Translations under genes and position numbers: made by a program | Part shown: positions 16,815 to 24,963 of the stretch, piece after piece | Position numbering within the stretch: the first letter of the stretch is position 1 | How the letters are laid out: each line of letters starts with the position of its first letter | Assembly (NCBI GenBank): GCA_015056415.1 | Contig: SVGJ01000010.1 | Span: forward strand, 1 to 64,000 | Length of the DNA: 64,000 nt | Origin: Clostridiales bacterium | GTDB lineage: Bacteria > Bacillota > Clostridia > Christensenellales > Aristaeellaceae | Reading direction: 5' to 3' | Notes under the pieces: model-generated | The model's input: the letters and a program-made list of their open reading frames with translations, nothing else | Told to the model about the DNA's origin: nothing | Databases searched by the model: none

Positions 16815-17574
16815 CGGTCAACAACTCCTCGATCACAACTTCTCTTCTGCCCGGCAGAAGAATGATATCGCTGTACACGCCTTCCTGCTCCAGGTGCATT
16901 TCGCCCAGCTTCAGCAATTCCAGCATGGCCAGGAAAAGCGTCACCACTTCCTCTCTGGTGGGCGCATCGCTGAACGCCTCATCGAAACGCATCCGGCCCT
17001 TCCTGCGGATGCCATGAAGCAGCGTCAGCATACACTCCTGCACGGTGTGCTCATCCCGGTGGATGTCCCGGGGCGCATAGCGGTTTGCCTCGCCGGTCTC
17101 ATCGGCGGCAGGCCTGCGCGCCCAGATGCGGAGGAATGCCTCTGTCAGGCCCTCCAATGTGAGGCCTACCAGCTCCGTCTCCTGCGGCGGAAGTGGGTAC
17201 TCCTCCGGCAGCTTGGTGAAGATATCCTGTGCCGCCTTCTCAAACTGCTGCATGGCGGCCGCGGTTTCCTTGAAGCGCTTGTATTCCTCCAGCTGACGGA
17301 TCAGCGCCTGCTCCGGATCCTCCTCGTTTTCATCCAGCTTGGGAGGCTTGGGCAGCATGGCGCGGCTCTTGATCTCCAGCAGGGTGGCCGCCATTACCAG
17401 GAAGTCCGTCGCGTCGTCCATATCAAGATCCGGCGCGTTGCGGACGGATTCGATATACTGATCGGTGATCTCACTGATGAAAATATCCTTGATATCCACC
17501 TGTGCCTTACCGATCAGGTGCAGCAGCAGATCCAGCGGACCGTCAAAATCCTTTAATTGGAATATCATCGCCAT
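16807..17574 (-). CDS. scpA: Segregation and condensation protein A (kleisin)
   Basis: A 255-residue kleisin that bridges the SMC heads. The N-terminal FDGPLDLLLHLIGKAQVDIKDIFISEITDQY and DFLVMAATLLEIKSRAMLP are diagnostic, and the C-terminal winged helix (about 170-250, FLAMLELLKLGEMHLEQEGVYSDI) is intact. It begins 6 nt after the M50 protease stop codon and overlaps scpB by 8 nt. Confidence 0.95.
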   Translation of the reverse strand: MAMIFQLKDFDGPLDLLLHLIGKAQVDIKDIFISEITDQYIESVRNAPDLDMDDATDFLVMAATLLEIKSRAMLPKPPKLDENEEDPEQALIRQLEEYKRFKETAAAMQQFEKAAQDIFTKLPEEYPLPPQETELVGLTLEGLTEAFLRIWARRPAADETGEANRYAPRDIHRDEHTVQECMLTLLHGIRRKGRMRFDEAFSDAPTREEVVTLFLAMLELLKLGEMHLEQEGVYSDIILLPGRREVVIEELLTDV

Positions 17575-17580
17575 GGCTCA

Positions 17581-18402
17581 TCACGCTCCACCGGTCATTT
17601 TGAGGAAGAGATTCAGCACAGCGCTGTATACATTTGTATTGACAGTGTGAAGCAGATTCGTCAGGAACCCAGAAAAGCAAAGCACCAGCAGGATGATATG
17701 CGTGATCCTGAATGTTTGCTGATTCAGGCTGATCCTGCCCTTCAGCAGAGTGTCGTTCAGCAGATGGAAGCCATCCAGCGGTGGAATAGGCAGAAGGTTG
17801 AATACGGCCAGCGCCAGGTTCGTCCGCGCCATCAGCAGCAGGAAACGCTGCACATACATCAGCCAGGGTGCGGACATATCGGCCACCCACACAGGATCCA
17901 GTTCACCATATGCAATGCTGTAGCCTATCACATAGTCAGTACTGAGCAGATACTCCAGCGTTCCGGAAGTATCCCTGACAACCGCAAGGAACTCCCTGTT
18001 CCACATCAGGCCATTAACGCCAACGCTCAGCGCCGTGCAAAGGATGAACAGCGTCAGATTCGTCGCAATGCCCGCCACAGATACGAGGAAATCATCCCTG
18101 CGGTAGTTGCGGAAATTCCGCGGATTCACCGGCACAGGCTTTGCCCAGCCCACACCGATCACCAGCATGGAGATCGTTCCGATGGGGTCAAGATGCTTAC
18201 GGGGATCCAGCGTGAGCCGCCCCATCCATTTGGCCGTGGGGTCACCACAGCGCAGCGCCATATAGCCGTGAGCGATCTCATGCAGGATCAGGCTCAGCAG
18301 AATCGTCACTGCCGTATACAGCACGTAAACGATAAAGCCAAGCGGATCGCTGGTCAGGTACTGGAACCAGTATTGCAGCCGGCTGATTACAGATGAAAAC
18401 AT
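17581..18402 (-). CDS. Site-2 protease family (M50) membrane metalloprotease
   Basis: A 273-residue polytopic membrane protease. The zinc site H41-E42-x2-H45 (LHEIAHGYMAL) and the second metal motif NLLPIPPLDGFHLLND near residue 205 are intact, the pattern of the short bacterial S2P/YwhC group next to scpAB. About six hydrophobic helices. ATG at 18402 follows GAGG by 6 nt; upstream codons in frame overlap the carboxypeptidase gene. The natural substrate is unknown; family members cleave within membranes. Confidence 0.93.
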   Translation of the reverse strand: MFSSVISRLQYWFQYLTSDPLGFIVYVLYTAVTILLSLILHEIAHGYMALRCGDPTAKWMGRLTLDPRKHLDPIGTISMLVIGVGWAKPVPVNPRNFRNYRRDDFLVSVAGIATNLTLFILCTALSVGVNGLMWNREFLAVVRDTSGTLEYLLSTDYVIGYSIAYGELDPVWVADMSAPWLMYVQRFLLLMARTNLALAVFNLLPIPPLDGFHLLNDTLLKGRISLNQQTFRITHIILLVLCFSGFLTNLLHTVNTNVYSAVLNLFLKMTGGA

Positions 18403-18421
18403 GAAATACCTCGTTTCTTGG

Positions 18422-19345
18422 TCAATCGTCCAGAAGCGTGATGACGCCCTTATCCGCATCCATGCGGTAACGGCGTCCCAGCGGAAGGGTGACCATCTCC
18501 CGCATATGTCCTGCCTGCAGACCGGACAGCACAGGTACATTCACCTTTGCAAACACGTCATGGAGGACTTCCTCCAGCGTAAGGCCACAGTTGGGGTCCT
18601 CCACCACGCAATCGGTAAAGCCACCCAGGATGATACCCGCGCACTCAGTCAGCTTGCCAGCGTGGTACAACTGATGCAGATAACGGTCGATCACATAGGT
18701 GCGCTCGCCCACATCTTCCAGGAAAAGGAGCTTACCTTTCACATCCAGGTCGTATGCCGTACCCGTACCGGCGGTGACCAGCGTCAGGTTACCGCCCACA
18801 AGCTGCCCCTCCGCCACGCCGCCATGGATGCAGGTTAAAGGAATACCATTCAGGTTGCGGATCTCCCGGTCGGGCTTACCGGCCAGGGCATGCATCAGGC
18901 TGTCTGTTGTAGCGCCGGGCTCCATGGGGCCGGATTTTGGCATGGGGCCGTGAAATGTGCACAGGCCGCAGCGCTGGTGCAGCACTGTATGCAGCGTGGT
19001 GATATCGCTGAATCCGATGAATGCTTTGGGATGTTGACGGATCATTTCCCAATCGATCAGATCAAGCATACGGATGCAGCCATAGCCGCCCTTAATGCAC
19101 CAAACACCATCGACTTCATCATCAGCAAAGGCATTCATCAGGGCAGCGGCACGTTCCTCATCCGTTCCGGCGAGGTATCCGTATCGCCTGCCGCAGGAGG
19201 GATCCAGCTTCACCTTGAAGCCAAGTCCCTCCAGCCTCGCCACGGCGCGCTGAACAAGCTCCTCGATATTCTCCTCATGAATGCAGCCGGAAACGCCCAC
19301 CAGCGCCACCGTATCGCCGGGCAGCAAAGGCTTTGGGATCAGCAT
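18422..19345 (-). CDS. LD-carboxypeptidase family protein (S66, MccF/LdcA-like)
   Basis: A 307-residue serine peptidase. LdcA members cut the L,D-bond to D-Ala in murein tetrapeptides; MccF members cut peptide-nucleotides. Family landmarks are VALVGVSG near the start, WCIKGGYGCIRMLDLID, the nucleophile-elbow segment AFIGFSDITTLHTVLHQ (Ser in GFSD), and GGNLTLVTAGTGT and FLEDVGERTYVIDRYL around the catalytic Glu. ATG at 19345 has GAGGTG 6 nt upstream. Its place after M55 and M20 peptidases and alr suggests recycling of D-amino-acid peptides, probably murein-derived. Confidence 0.9.
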   Translation of the reverse strand: MLIPKPLLPGDTVALVGVSGCIHEENIEELVQRAVARLEGLGFKVKLDPSCGRRYGYLAGTDEERAAALMNAFADDEVDGVWCIKGGYGCIRMLDLIDWEMIRQHPKAFIGFSDITTLHTVLHQRCGLCTFHGPMPKSGPMEPGATTDSLMHALAGKPDREIRNLNGIPLTCIHGGVAEGQLVGGNLTLVTAGTGTAYDLDVKGKLLFLEDVGERTYVIDRYLHQLYHAGKLTECAGIILGGFTDCVVEDPNCGLTLEEVLHDVFAKVNVPVLSGLQAGHMREMVTLPLGRRYRMDADKGVITLLDD

Positions 19346-19355
19346 GGTCAACACC

Positions 19356-20159
19356 TCACAGGCAGTAATGGAAGAACGTCAGTACATCCATCCACTTATC
19401 GCTTTCAAAGACAACCGTGGTGCTGTTCTCAAGGCGCGCACCGGGATACCAGCTGGCAGACCGGGCTTTGTGGTGGAGCTTGTAGTTGACCTCCACCGTG
19501 AAATGCTCAGGCATGGGGAACATACACTTGCTGCCGTCCAGCTGGGCGGCCTTCTTGGCCGCCTTGCGGATCAGCTTCAACGCCCTCTCGGGGTGGATGG
19601 ATACGCTGCCATTGCCAACGCCATAGCTCACGTGCACCGTCAGGGCCTCGGGCACCTTGGAGTTGAACCATCTGCAAAGCATCAGGTCGCCGGTGACCAT
19701 CAGCACCGGCACACCGAACATGGCGGCCGTGAGGCTGTTCATCATCAGCTCGGAGCAGATCTCGCCATTGATCTTCACATAGTTGTTCTGGCCGTTCATG
19801 GTGTGGCTCAACGGATTACCGTCCCAGCTGGCAGCGGAATGATAGCCGGTAAAAATCACCCCGCTGAAGGTCTCGTCGATGCCGCTCATCATGCTGTAGG
19901 GATCGCGGCCCCAGCCACGGAAGATCTGCACATTCTCCGGCAGCATTCCGGGCTGGATATTGCGGGCGGAATCATGAGAATCGCGTACGAAGATATCCTC
20001 CGCACCGCCCTGCGCAGCGCCTTCACAGGCAGCCGCGACCTCCTTGCTCATCTGCAGGGAAAAAGCAGCGTAATCGGCCTTGTCCTTTTCCGTTTCATCC
20101 CAATGCGCGATACCGCAGGTGCCCTCGATATCAGACGACACAAAAATTCTCTTCAGCAT
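19356..20159 (-). CDS. M55 D-aminopeptidase (DppA-like)
   Basis: A 267-residue zinc aminopeptidase related to Bacillus DppA, which releases D-Ala from D-Ala-containing peptides. The metal-binding start SSDIEGTCGI (Asp-x-Glu), the histidine in DSHDSARN, GYHSAA and the HTMNG segment match the family. It ends 10 nt before the carboxypeptidase start and begins 2 nt after the M20 gene ends, in an operon with alanine racemase. DppA in Bacillus sits with a dipeptide transporter; here it sits with murein-type peptidases instead. Confidence 0.91.
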   Translation of the reverse strand: MLKRIFVSSDIEGTCGIAHWDETEKDKADYAAFSLQMSKEVAAACEGAAQGGAEDIFVRDSHDSARNIQPGMLPENVQIFRGWGRDPYSMMSGIDETFSGVIFTGYHSAASWDGNPLSHTMNGQNNYVKINGEICSELMMNSLTAAMFGVPVLMVTGDLMLCRWFNSKVPEALTVHVSYGVGNGSVSIHPERALKLIRKAAKKAAQLDGSKCMFPMPEHFTVEVNYKLHHKARSASWYPGARLENSTTVVFESDKWMDVLTFFHYCL

Positions 20160-20161
20160 AT

Positions 20162-21331
20162 TTATTCTCCCCTCAATAAGTCAAGTACGCCGGCGCACTG
20201 CAGCGCCACGCCGGGCAGCAGGCAGCCTTCATCCACACAGAAGGTGGATGTATGTAGCGCCGTTCCTTCGCCACAGCCCAGATCATAATACACACCGGGC
20301 GTATCCTTCAAAAAGTAGCAGAAGCTCTCAACGCCAAGGCTGGGCGACTCCCTGCGGACGATCCTATCCTTGCCGACAAGCCTTTCAGCGATGCTTTCAA
20401 TGCGGTCATAATATCCATCATGATTGTATACCGCGCCATAACCCGGATTGATCTCAACATCAGCGTCTCCGCCCATGGCCTGGGCTACGCCCTTGACAAC
20501 AGAGGCGATACGCTCCTTCAGCGCCGCGCGGGTCTGCGCAGATAACGTCCGCATGGTGCCAACCATGCTTACCTCGCCGCAGACGATGTTGTTGGCCGTG
20601 CCGCCCCGGATGGTGCCAATGGTGATCACAGCCGGTTCAAACGGCGATATCGTTCGGCTGACCAGGCTCTGCAGGGCGGAAACCACCTGACCGGCGATCA
20701 CGATGGCGTCCACACCCGCCTCAGGATAAGCGCCGTGGCAGGTTTTGCCGGTGACCTTCAGCCGCAGTTCGTCGCTGGATCCGCTGACATAACCCGGCTT
20801 GGCGTAGAACGTCCCCGCTTCATAGCGCGGGTTCATATGCTGGCCGATAACGCAGTCCACCTTCGGATTTTCCAGGCAGCCTTGTTCCACCATCAACCGT
20901 CCGCCGCCAAAGGTTTCTTCAGCCGGCTCAAACAGCCATTTCACCGTTCCCTGCCATTGATCCCTGTGCTGGCTCAGCCACATGGCAGAGCCCAGCGCAA
21001 GCGCCATATGCGCATCGTGCCCGCAGGCGTGCATAACGCCCGGCTCCTGCGAAGCGTAGGGCATCTCGACGGGCTCCTGCACGGGCAACGCGTCCATATC
21101 GGCACGGATGGCCACGCACCTGCCCTCGCCATTGCGAAGAACGCCCATCACGCCGTAGCAATCCTGAAACGTGTGCACCTCCATGCCCAGCCCGGTAAGT
21201 TCGCTGATGATCAGCTGCTGCGTCTGTTTTTCAGACCCGCTGAGTTCCGGATGCTGGTGCAGCCAGCGCCGCAGCTCGATGACCCTTGGCATAACTGCCC
21301 GCAGCTGCTCCTGCCAGTAGTCCATGCTCAT
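20162..21331 (-). CDS. M20-family amidohydrolase (N-acyl amino acid / aminoacyl aminohydrolase)
   Basis: A 389-residue M20D metal-dependent amidohydrolase (HipO/AbgB/YxeP group) that removes acyl groups from amino acids or splits dipeptides. Visible are LHQHPELSGSEKQT at the start, RADMDALPVQE, HACGHDAHMALALG (metal ligands), the FEPAEE glutamates and IGQHMNP. The internal dimerisation lid (about 185-300) is present. It starts inside the alr stop codon (ATGA), so it is translationally coupled. Exact substrate not predictable; the context suggests amino acids or peptides from the cell wall. Confidence 0.92.
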   Translation of the reverse strand: MSMDYWQEQLRAVMPRVIELRRWLHQHPELSGSEKQTQQLIISELTGLGMEVHTFQDCYGVMGVLRNGEGRCVAIRADMDALPVQEPVEMPYASQEPGVMHACGHDAHMALALGSAMWLSQHRDQWQGTVKWLFEPAEETFGGGRLMVEQGCLENPKVDCVIGQHMNPRYEAGTFYAKPGYVSGSSDELRLKVTGKTCHGAYPEAGVDAIVIAGQVVSALQSLVSRTISPFEPAVITIGTIRGGTANNIVCGEVSMVGTMRTLSAQTRAALKERIASVVKGVAQAMGGDADVEINPGYGAVYNHDGYYDRIESIAERLVGKDRIVRRESPSLGVESFCYFLKDTPGVYYDLGCGEGTALHTSTFCVDEGCLLPGVALQCAGVLDLLRGE

Positions 21332-22497
21332 TCAAAGTCCCTTCTTTCTTCAAGCATGCTGTCCAGCACCGTCACAATGCGTCCACCCTGGCGATACACG
21401 CGCACGGGCCGGCGGGACAGGATGGAGATTGCTTCATTACGGTTGGTTCCGGCCCAATCGGCATAAGTCATATAGGGAATTCCACCGCCGAGAAGATCGA
21501 CCTCGTCGCCCTCACGGGCCTGGGGAATATCCGTCACATCAACCATCATCTGGTCCATACATACAAGACCTACCACCTGCGCCAGCTGACCATGCACACA
21601 GACCTTGCCCCGCCCGTTGGAAAGGCAGCGGGGATAGCCGTCGCCATAGCCCACGCAAAGCGTGGCGATGCGGGCATCATAGTCGAGCACCATATCATCG
21701 CCATAGCCCACCACCTCACCAGCCTTCGCCTGATGAATTCGGCTGATGATGGTGCGGAAAGCAAGCGTTTCGGGATTCTCAAAGGGCATGTGTTCGCTAC
21801 GGGAGGGACGTACGCCAAAGAGCATCGCTCCTACCCGCACCCGACTGTGATGCCACTGGGGATAACGCACCAGACCGATGCTGTCACAAATATGGACGTC
21901 GCTGATAACAACGCCTCGCTCCGCCAGCCAGCGGTGCATCTGCATCAGGCGCTTATGCTGGAGCTCATCCCTTTCCTGCGTGACGAGACCAAGATGACTG
22001 AACAGGCCCTGCAGCTTCACAAAGCGCAGCCCGCGCGCAGCCGCGGCGATCTCATCCGCCTGCTGCTGTGTGCACTCGATGCCCAGGCGATGAAAGCCGG
22101 TATCCACCTTGATCTGCACATTGACGGACATATCCAGCGCGGCGGCTGCATCCTCCATGTCCATGATATCGCGGACAGAGCCCGCCGTAAGTGTGACGTT
22201 CTGGCTGATCACGGCAGACAAAAGGGACTTTTCCGTCAATCCCATGACGAACACCTCGCCCCGGATGCCGCTTTTGCGCAGCTCCAGCGCCTCCCTGGCG
22301 CAGCTTACCGCAAAGCTTCCACAGCCAGCCTGCTGCAAAGCCTCCGCCACCCGCACCGCACCATGACCATAGGCGTTGGATTTGATCACGCAGGTCACCG
22401 TGGCCGCGGGGGCAAGGGAGCACGCGGTGCGATAGTTGGCCGTCAGCTTATCCAGGTCGACGTCGATCCATGTACGCTTTACAAAAGGCTCTGTCAT
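21328..22497 (-). CDS. alr: Alanine racemase
   Basis: A 389-residue PLP enzyme that makes D-alanine for murein. K39 in VIKSNAYGHG carries PLP. Other segments are FHRLGIE, HICDSIGLVRYP, the catalytic Tyr region GEVVGYGDDMV, LCVGYGDGYPR and VCMDQMMVDVT. Full length. First gene of a run of eight close or overlapping genes going to 16030. Its ribosome site is weak (AGAAGCGAAG). Confidence 0.95.
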   Translation of the reverse strand: MTEPFVKRTWIDVDLDKLTANYRTACSLAPAATVTCVIKSNAYGHGAVRVAEALQQAGCGSFAVSCAREALELRKSGIRGEVFVMGLTEKSLLSAVISQNVTLTAGSVRDIMDMEDAAAALDMSVNVQIKVDTGFHRLGIECTQQQADEIAAAARGLRFVKLQGLFSHLGLVTQERDELQHKRLMQMHRWLAERGVVISDVHICDSIGLVRYPQWHHSRVRVGAMLFGVRPSRSEHMPFENPETLAFRTIISRIHQAKAGEVVGYGDDMVLDYDARIATLCVGYGDGYPRCLSNGRGKVCVHGQLAQVVGLVCMDQMMVDVTDIPQAREGDEVDLLGGGIPYMTYADWAGTNRNEAISILSRRPVRVYRQGGRIVTVLDSMLEERRDFE

Positions 22498-22540
22498 CAG
22501 CTTCGCTTCTTTCGATTTTCATTCATGAGTTCCACCCTCA

Positions 22541-22552
22541 CAGCATATGCTG
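22541..22552. repeat. Perfect 12-bp palindrome upstream of GerQ-like gene
   Basis: CAGCATATGCTG is its own reverse complement and lies midway between divergent alr and the GerQ-like gene, 30 nt before the latter's start. It may be an operator; CATATGCTG also partly resembles a sporulation -10 box. Confidence 0.4.
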
Positions 22553-22582
22553 GCACAGACCACCATATAAGGAGGAGTCCGT

Positions 22583-23002
22583 ATGAGTGAAACAAATACC
22601 AATCCGAACTTCAGGGTACCTGCCACACAGGATTTCAACACTGAAAGCTTTGCCGGCTCCATGCAGCAGGTGCTGCAGGACAACATCGGCAAATATGTCA
22701 TCGTGGATTTCTTCATGGGCACCAATACGCTGGAGCAGCGCGAGGGATATCTCTACGATGTAGCAGGCCAGTATATCGTCCTTTTTGATGAGATCAATCT
22801 GCACTACGTCGTGTGTGATATGTTCTCCATCAAGTTTGTCACGTTCCTGCTGCCCAACTATCGTCCGGGGCAGGTTCCTGCCCTGCTGGAGGCGCTGGAA
22901 AACGCCCGGCAGAATATGCCCCAGGACGCCGAGACCACTTCCGCCGGCGTTACGCCCGCGCAGGCCGCGTTCAACTACGCAACGAGGAGCAAGCGGCGCT
23001 AA
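22583..23002 (+). CDS. GerQ-like spore coat protein
   Basis: A 139-residue protein. Its core (about 33-90: NIGKYVIVDFFMGTNTLEQ, REGYLYDVAGQYIVLFDE, VCDMFSIKFVTFLLP) follows the layout of Bacillus GerQ, an inner coat protein that binds the cortex hydrolase CwlJ: a short helix, a strand, then a REG-type strand and a final tyrosine/valine-rich strand. The C-terminal 40 residues are low-complexity. No signal peptide. Start has AAGGAGG 8 nt upstream. The stop overlaps the converging ligA gene by 4 nt. The identification rests on pattern, not on a search. Confidence 0.55.
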   Translation: MSETNTNPNFRVPATQDFNTESFAGSMQQVLQDNIGKYVIVDFFMGTNTLEQREGYLYDVAGQYIVLFDEINLHYVVCDMFSIKFVTFLLPNYRPGQVPALLEALENARQNMPQDAETTSAGVTPAQAAFNYATRSKRR

Positions 23003-24963
23003 AAGCCGCAGCGACGCTTCAGCTCGTCCTCGTCTATGATCTCAATACCCAGGCTTTGCGCCTTGGTCAGCTTGCTTCCGGCCGCCTCGCCCGCTACGAC
23101 GAAGGCGGTCTTTTTGCTGACAGAAGACGCGGCTGTACCGCCATTTTGACGGATCAGCTCCTCCGCATCCTTGCGGCTGAGGGTAGGCAGCGTTCCCGTG
23201 ACCACGATGCTCATACCGTTGAACACGCCCTCCGCCTTTCCGGCGGACACCTGCGGCTTGACACCGACCGCCAGCAGCCGCCGGATCATCTGCGTATTCT
23301 CCGCAAACGAGAAAAACTCCACCACGCTTTGGGCAACGATATCGCCAATATCAGGCAGGCCCGTCAGTTCCTCCTGCGAAGCGGCAGCGACGCGCTCCAG
23401 CGTACCGAAAGCGTTGGCCAGATCCCTGGCGGTCTTGCGGCCCACATTGGGGATCCCCACAGCGAACAGGAATGCGTCCAGCGCGCAATCCTTGCTCTTT
23501 TCCAGCGCCGCCATCAGGTTGGCCGCCTTCTTCTGCTTGAAGCCGTCAAGCTTCAGTGCTTGTTCCATCGTCAGTTGATACAGGTCGGCAGGATCGCGCA
23601 CGTTCATCTGATCGTACAGCTGAACCGCGGTTTTCTCGGAAAAGCCCTCGATATCCATGGCGTCGCGGCTGGCAAAATGACTGATGCGGGCTACTGCCTG
23701 GGGCATACAGCTTTGCCTGTTCATGCAGAAAAGATGGGCGCCACGCTCCACCAGCTCGCTTCCGCAGGCTGGGCAGTGAGCGGGCTTCTCAATGGGTGTC
23801 TCGCCCTCGCCTGCCTCTCCCACTCGGCCCATGATCTCCGGGATCACATCGTTGGAGCGGCGGATCCACACCGGCGCTCCGATGGCCACACGCTTGCGCT
23901 GTATGTCTCCCCAGTTATTCAGCGTAGCCTTGCGCACCGTCACGCCGTAGAAATCCACCGGGGCCAAATGCGCCAGGGGCGTCAGCTTGCCGGTACGGCC
24001 CAACTCCCAGGTGACTTCCTCCAGCGTAGTGACGCTCTCTTCAGCCTCAAACTTGTAGGCCACAGCCCAGCGGGGGAATTTCTCGGTGAAGCCCATCTGC
24101 TCCCGCAGGGCGAAATCCCCCACCTTGATCACCACGCCGTCGATGAGGAAATCCAGCGAACTGCGGGCCTTCTCGATCTCGCGGATGCAGGCGATCAGTT
24201 CCTCGCGGTTGCGGGGCTTACCCAGATAATCATTCACCATGAAGCCGTTTTGCCGAAGGAAGTCCAGCATCTCCGGCTGGGAGGCATAGGGGGCGTCCTC
24301 AATGGTACCCACCTGATAGAAGAAGGCGTCCAGCCGTCGGGAGGCCGTTACTGCCGGATCAAGGTTCCGCAGCGCTCCCGCAGCGGCGTTGCGCGCATTC
24401 TTCAGGGGCTCCCTGGCTGTTTGATTGTATTTCTCCAGCGCGCTCAGGCGCATGATACACTCGCCCTGCACCTCCAGCGTTCCCTTGTAAGGGATGCTCA
24501 GCGGCACGGCACGGACAGTCTTTGCCTGGGGCAGGATCGCCTCGCCCGTCACGCCGTTGCCGCGGGTGGCGGCCTGTACCAGCTGCCCATTCTGATAGGT
24601 CAGGTTCAGGGTCAGACCATCGAATTTATATTCGACATAGTATTGCAACTCCGTCATGCCGGTAAGCTTTTCCGTACGACGGATCCACTCCTCCAGGCCT
24701 TCGATGGACTGCACCTTGTCCATGCTCCACAGCCGGGTGATATGCGTGTGAGGCTCAAAGCCCTTCAGCGGCTCGCCGCCAACACGCTGGGTGGGAGAAT
24801 CGGGCAGAATGATCCCGCTTTCCTTTTCCAGCGCCAGCAGCTGATCATACATCTGATCCCACTGCATATCGGAAATGACAGGCTCGCCCAGCACATAATA
24901 GGCGTGAGCGGTCTCGTTCAAACGGTCGATCAACGGGCGCATCTGCGCCGCATAGTCGGTCAT
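22999..24963 (-). CDS. ligA: NAD-dependent DNA ligase LigA
   Basis: A 654-residue ligase that seals nicks using NAD. Domains in order: Ia NAD-binding, adenylation with K113 in EYKFDGLTLNL (an aromatic F where most LigA have L/I, and T in place of A), OB fold, a four-cysteine zinc finger (HCPACGSELVERG...FCMNRQSC), helix-hairpin-helix repeats (VGRKTARDLANAFG) and a C-terminal BRCT domain (about 580-650). The sequence before the lysine (THITRLWSMDKVQS) also departs from the usual PMLSL form, so this is a divergent but complete member. ATGA overlap with pcrA. Confidence 0.95.
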   Translation of the reverse strand: MTDYAAQMRPLIDRLNETAHAYYVLGEPVISDMQWDQMYDQLLALEKESGIILPDSPTQRVGGEPLKGFEPHTHITRLWSMDKVQSIEGLEEWIRRTEKLTGMTELQYYVEYKFDGLTLNLTYQNGQLVQAATRGNGVTGEAILPQAKTVRAVPLSIPYKGTLEVQGECIMRLSALEKYNQTAREPLKNARNAAAGALRNLDPAVTASRRLDAFFYQVGTIEDAPYASQPEMLDFLRQNGFMVNDYLGKPRNREELIACIREIEKARSSLDFLIDGVVIKVGDFALREQMGFTEKFPRWAVAYKFEAEESVTTLEEVTWELGRTGKLTPLAHLAPVDFYGVTVRKATLNNWGDIQRKRVAIGAPVWIRRSNDVIPEIMGRVGEAGEGETPIEKPAHCPACGSELVERGAHLFCMNRQSCMPQAVARISHFASRDAMDIEGFSEKTAVQLYDQMNVRDPADLYQLTMEQALKLDGFKQKKAANLMAALEKSKDCALDAFLFAVGIPNVGRKTARDLANAFGTLERVAAASQEELTGLPDIGDIVAQSVVEFFSFAENTQMIRRLLAVGVKPQVSAGKAEGVFNGMSIVVTGTLPTLSRKDAEELIRQNGGTAASSVSKKTAFVVAGEAAGSKLTKAQSLGIEIIDEDELKRRCGF

